A stretch of DNA of 25,378 bases from CAYINU01 sp964364855. GTDB taxonomy: Bacteria > Margulisbacteria > Marinamargulisbacteria > CAYINU01. Positions 22,159 through 25,378 of the stretch are shown one piece after another. The position numbers and the translations under genes were made by a program. How positions within the stretch are numbered: position 1 is the first letter of the stretch; every line of letters begins with the position of its first letter. The stretch covers positions 1 through 25,378 of the forward strand of contig CAYINU010000017.1 of the NCBI GenBank assembly GCA_964364855.1. Direction: 5' to 3'. A model generated the notes under the pieces. That model did no database searches. It was not told the origin of the DNA and saw nothing but the letters and a program-made list of their open reading frames with translations.

Positions 22159-24150
22159 ATGTTTACGCTGCGTTCCGACTATCCGCCAGCGGGGGATCAG
22201 CCCACCGCGATTGACCGATTAACGGCAGGATTAAATAAAGGCAAACCCCACCAAATTTTGCTGGGCGTTACGGGATCGGGGAAGACCTTTACGATGGCCA
22301 ATGTCATTGCTCGGGTGAATCGACCGACATTGGTGATCGCGCACAACAAAACATTGGCGGCCCAGCTTTGTGCCGAGTTCCGCGAGGTTTTCCCCCAAAA
22401 TGCGGTCGAATATTTTATTTCCTACTATGACTACTACCAGCCCGAGGCCTACTTGGCTGCGCGAGACGTCTATATCGAAAAAGAATCCGAAACCAACGAG
22501 GAAATCGAGCGTCTCCGTCACAGCGCCACACGCTCGCTATTGACCCGTCGGGATGTCATCATCGTGGCCTCCGTTTCTTGCATTTATGGGTTGGGCTCGC
22601 CCGAGGAGTACACCCGTGGGGTCATCACCATAAAACGGGGTCAAAAACTGCGGCGTGATGATCTGCTCATCCAGCTCCAGCGTGTGCAATACGAACGCAA
22701 TGACGTGGAGGTCAAACGGGGCAATTTCAGGGTCAAAGGCGACGTGGTCGATGTCTTTGGTGTTTGGGATGAGCGCCTGACCCGCATTGATTTTTTTGGT
22801 GACGAAATCGATCACATCCAAAGCGTGCATCCCGTGTCAGGCAACGTCACGACCGAACACGATACCTTCATGATTTTTCCGGCCACGCACTATGTGGTTG
22901 GCGATCAGCTTTCGCCGGCCATTCGCTCCATCGAAGCCGAATTGGCCCAACGCTTGGACGAGTTGCACCATGCGGGAAAAGAGCTGGAGGCACGCCGTCT
23001 GGAGCAGCGCACCCGCTATGATCTGGAGATGATCCGCGAGATCGGCTTTTGCAAGGGCATTGAAAACTATTCTCGCCACCTGTCCGGCCGCGAGCCGGGT
23101 TCGGCGCCAGATGTCCTGATCAACTTTTTTCCGAAAGACTTTTTGACCATCATTGACGAATCCCATACCACCATCCCGCAGATCAAAGGCATGTTTCGCG
23201 GCGACCAGGCCCGAAAGCAAGCGTTGGTGGACTATGGCTTTCGGTTGCCCTCGGCCTTTGATAATCGACCGCTGAACTTTGAGGAGTTTTGGGCCAGGGT
23301 AGGGCAAACGGTGTTTGTTTCGGCTACGCCGGGAGACTACGAGCTGGGTCTATGTCGCGGCACAGTGGGCGTGTTGCGTCCGGAAAAGGTCAAGGACTCG
23401 GACATTGTCGAGCAGATCATCCGGCCAACGGGATTACTGGACCCCATTGTCGAGGTGCGAAAAACGGCGGGCCAGATGGATGATCTTATTGCCGAAGTTC
23501 ATGACCGGGTGGGGCGTAACGAACGCGTTTTGGTAACCACGGTGACGAAACGCTTTTCGGAGGATGTTGCCGATTTTTTGGCGGACAAAGGCGTGAAAGT
23601 CCGGTATCTGCATTCCGAGATCGAAACATTGGACCGCATCGACATTTTGCACGACCTGCGGGCGGGGATATTTGATGTGCTGGTGGGTGTGAATTTGTTG
23701 CGGGAGGGGTTGGACTTGCCCGAAGTCTCGCTAGTCGCGATTTTGGATGCGGACAAGGAGGGCTTTTTGCGTAACGAACGATCATTGATCCAGACCATGG
23801 GCCGGGCAGCCCGCAACCAAAACGGCATGGTCATTTTGTATGCCGATAAAATGACCCAATCGATGCAGCGGGCGATTGACGAAACCCAGCGACGGCGGTC
23901 CTTGCAGATGGACTTTAACCGGGCTCATGACATTACTCCCCGAACAGTGATCAAAAAGATTTCCGACATCCGCGACGAAGATCGCCGGGAATTGAAGGTC
24001 GCCCAAGAACAGATAAAAAACACCAGGCCTGAAAAACTGCCACAGTTGTTAGGTGTCCTTGAGAAGCGCATGAAAGACGCCGCTGACAATTTGGAGTTCG
24101 AACTTGCAGCCGTGTATCGCGATCAGATCGAACAACTGAAAAATCAGTAG
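22159..24150 (+). CDS. uvrB: Excinuclease ABC subunit B
   Basis: DNA-damage recognition helicase of nucleotide excision repair; it is loaded by UvrA, clamps the strand with its beta-hairpin and recruits UvrC. The 663 residues match the family. Walker A is GVTGSGKTFT (36-45). The beta-hairpin region YYDYYQPEAY is intact, followed by IDESHTTIPQ (DESH box), helicase motifs V-VI (LREGLDLPEV, QTMGRAARN) and a C-terminal UVR domain (NLEFELAAVYRDQIEQL) that binds UvrC. A longer in-frame reading from 22123 adds 12 unlikely residues and crosses the predicted promoter, so I use MFTLRSDYPPAGDQPTAI at 22159. Its stop overlaps the Shine-Dalgarno of the next gene. Confidence 0.97.
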   Translation: MFTLRSDYPPAGDQPTAIDRLTAGLNKGKPHQILLGVTGSGKTFTMANVIARVNRPTLVIAHNKTLAAQLCAEFREVFPQNAVEYFISYYDYYQPEAYLAARDVYIEKESETNEEIERLRHSATRSLLTRRDVIIVASVSCIYGLGSPEEYTRGVITIKRGQKLRRDDLLIQLQRVQYERNDVEVKRGNFRVKGDVVDVFGVWDERLTRIDFFGDEIDHIQSVHPVSGNVTTEHDTFMIFPATHYVVGDQLSPAIRSIEAELAQRLDELHHAGKELEARRLEQRTRYDLEMIREIGFCKGIENYSRHLSGREPGSAPDVLINFFPKDFLTIIDESHTTIPQIKGMFRGDQARKQALVDYGFRLPSAFDNRPLNFEEFWARVGQTVFVSATPGDYELGLCRGTVGVLRPEKVKDSDIVEQIIRPTGLLDPIVEVRKTAGQMDDLIAEVHDRVGRNERVLVTTVTKRFSEDVADFLADKGVKVRYLHSEIETLDRIDILHDLRAGIFDVLVGVNLLREGLDLPEVSLVAILDADKEGFLRNERSLIQTMGRAARNQNGMVILYADKMTQSMQRAIDETQRRRSLQMDFNRAHDITPRTVIKKISDIRDEDRRELKVAQEQIKNTRPEKLPQLLGVLEKRMKDAADNLEFELAAVYRDQIEQLKNQ

Positions 24151-24161
24151 GAGGTTTGCCC

Positions 24162-25378
24162 ATGCCAGGTACAGCTCCCGTATTGCCCGGACTCCCCATT
24201 CGAAAACCAGTTATTATAAAGCGGGAGCCGCCTCAAAAGCCCACCGTGTCGACAACAGCAGTCGTTGTAAAACCGGAACCTATAGTAAACGCTAAGGCTG
24301 CTGCCGCGGTGGATCGGATGATGGCAGGGTTATTGACGGTGACGCCTATTCGCGTGCCAGGGCCGAAAGTGGCAATAGCGCATACGCCGCCGGACACCCA
24401 CCTTCTTAGCCTACGCCACCATATTTTTACCCTCGTCATGGACTTTTACCGTCAGCAGGCAAAAACTGTAGAGAAAATATGGCAGACCCATGCGGCCAAG
24501 CGTTCGGATCAGGAGAGGCTCATCGATACTGCTGCGGCAGATTTCAAGTTGACTAACGTAGCTGATATTGTGACGGCAGTAGCCATTGCCCGGGTGACCA
24601 AATGTGCGCCGCGTGTCGCGTTTGCGGCGGATCCAGACGTCAAATTTCGCTCAACGGCCAATACGCTTCGCAGCAGTCCGACCAAGCCGAAGGCCGGTGC
24701 CAAGGAGGGTAGCAATGAACTGTATGTCAATGTCGATACCAAAAAGACCCCATCCAGCTATGATAAGGCCCGGCAAAAAATAAAAGAGGTCTGTGCCGAC
24801 AAGGCCTGGAAGAACATCTGCGAAAAGTTCGAGTCAGAGAAAGTGCCGCTTGCGCTTATTAGGGCCCTCAACAACAAAACCCTAGCTGTGGACGCGATGG
24901 AAAAGGCGGACTTAGCGGCGGTGAAGACCTTCCTGAGACGTGTATTCCAGCTCAAAGTGCTGCGAGACGTTGATGTTGTGGCCACTGCCCAACGGTATTA
25001 CCGGGAAAAGGTTGCGCCGGAATTGGATAAGGAAGAAAAGGCAGTTCTCCAAGACTTCTTTCGGACCATGATTCGTCTTGTCAAAGGCACGCTGGGAAGC
25101 AAGCCTAGTCAAACAACGGCGGATGCATTATTAGTCGAAACCAGCCTTATCTGGTCAGTAGCCGAGGCCTTTCGTGCGCCGGTAGCCTTGCCGTACCTGC
25201 TGATGACATTGATGAATTTAAAGCATGGCGATGTGGACTTGGATACGGCCATCAAAACGGCTTTGCCCCATCCTGTAACGCCGTTGCCGGTGTATGCCCC
25301 ATCGACGGAAGGGGCGTCAGTGGCCCTTCAAAAGCTGTTTGCCTTTGCAGAGCCGGAATTTCACCCTTTCCACACCCC
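24162..25378 (+). CDS. Unknown protein with Pro-rich N-terminus, 3' end cut by window edge
   Basis: I do not recognise this protein. An uninterrupted reading frame runs from the ATG at 24162 to the window end, giving 405 visible residues. AGGAGG (24149-24154) overlaps the uvrB stop and lies 7 nt upstream, and with only 11 bp between the genes it is probably co-transcribed with uvrB. There is no signal peptide or membrane helix. Residues 1-80 are Pro/Lys/Val-rich and look disordered (PVLPGLPIRKPVIIKREPP). From about 84 the sequence is helical and charged, with a second low-complexity stretch near 160-190 (SSPTKPKAGAKEG). Unlike uvrB it has no housekeeping motifs. It could be a secreted effector or a structural protein; neither is shown. 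Confidence 0.75.
   Translation, partial: MPGTAPVLPGLPIRKPVIIKREPPQKPTVSTTAVVVKPEPIVNAKAAAAVDRMMAGLLTVTPIRVPGPKVAIAHTPPDTHLLSLRHHIFTLVMDFYRQQAKTVEKIWQTHAAKRSDQERLIDTAAADFKLTNVADIVTAVAIARVTKCAPRVAFAADPDVKFRSTANTLRSSPTKPKAGAKEGSNELYVNVDTKKTPSSYDKARQKIKEVCADKAWKNICEKFESEKVPLALIRALNNKTLAVDAMEKADLAAVKTFLRRVFQLKVLRDVDVVATAQRYYREKVAPELDKEEKAVLQDFFRTMIRLVKGTLGSKPSQTTADALLVETSLIWSVAEAFRAPVALPYLLMTLMNLKHGDVDLDTAIKTALPHPVTPLPVYAPSTEGASVALQKLFAFAEPEFHPFHT

Overview
The window looks like chromosomal DNA of a Gram-negative, flagellated bacterium of moderate G+C (about half by eye). Envelope and motility genes (M23 endopeptidase, flhA, a FliA-like sigma factor, plsC, a predicted outer-membrane protein) lie beside MEP-pathway isoprenoid genes (ispG, ispH), release factor 3 and a short zinc-type bL28. 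A gene for a mitochondrial-carrier-family (SLC25-type) protein points to an organism associated with eukaryotic hosts. I cannot assign a phylum from the sequence alone.

Layout. 1-893 (-): M23 endopeptidase, cut by the window edge. 975-3943 (+): flhA overlapping a divergent sigma-28-like gene, whose stop codon sits in a perfect 22-bp tandem duplication. 4001-4456 (+): small secreted unknown. 4475-6257 (-): rpmB-prfC. 6471-7631 (+): DUF4143-type AAA ATPase. 7742-11842 (+): accC-nusB-ribE-ribBA-ribH, overlapping head to tail. 11815-13002 (-): a second DUF4143-type ATPase, convergent with ribH. 13047-14396 (-): GlmM/phosphohexomutase, divergent from plsC and an MFS exporter (14440-16337, +). 16318-17681 (-): ispH and a HisI-like gene with altered metal ligands. 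17772-18728 (+): mitochondrial carrier. 18804-20036 (+): ispG. 20023-21336 (-): dihydroorotase. 21436-22107 (+): predicted outer-membrane beta-barrel. 22159-24150 (+): uvrB. 24162-end (+): unknown protein cut by the edge. No stretch over 300 bases lacks a gene, and I saw no tRNA, rRNA, CRISPR array, insertion sequence or integrase.

Organisation. The genome is compact: three convergent gene pairs overlap at their 3' ends (28, 20 and 14 bp) and co-directional genes often overlap. The rib genes supply three riboflavin enzymes (RibBA, RibH, RibE); ribD is not here. ispG and ispH encode the last two MEP-pathway steps but sit in separate transcription units.

Two things stand out. First is the SLC25-type carrier with all three signature repeats and a 45-residue N-terminal extension. 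Second is a recurring promoter layout: at about eight genes a -10 hexamer, often with an extended TGn, ends 7-10 nt before the start codon and no Shine-Dalgarno is visible. This implies leaderless or nearly leaderless mRNAs. Operon-internal genes and a few leadered genes instead often carry clear Shine-Dalgarno sequences.
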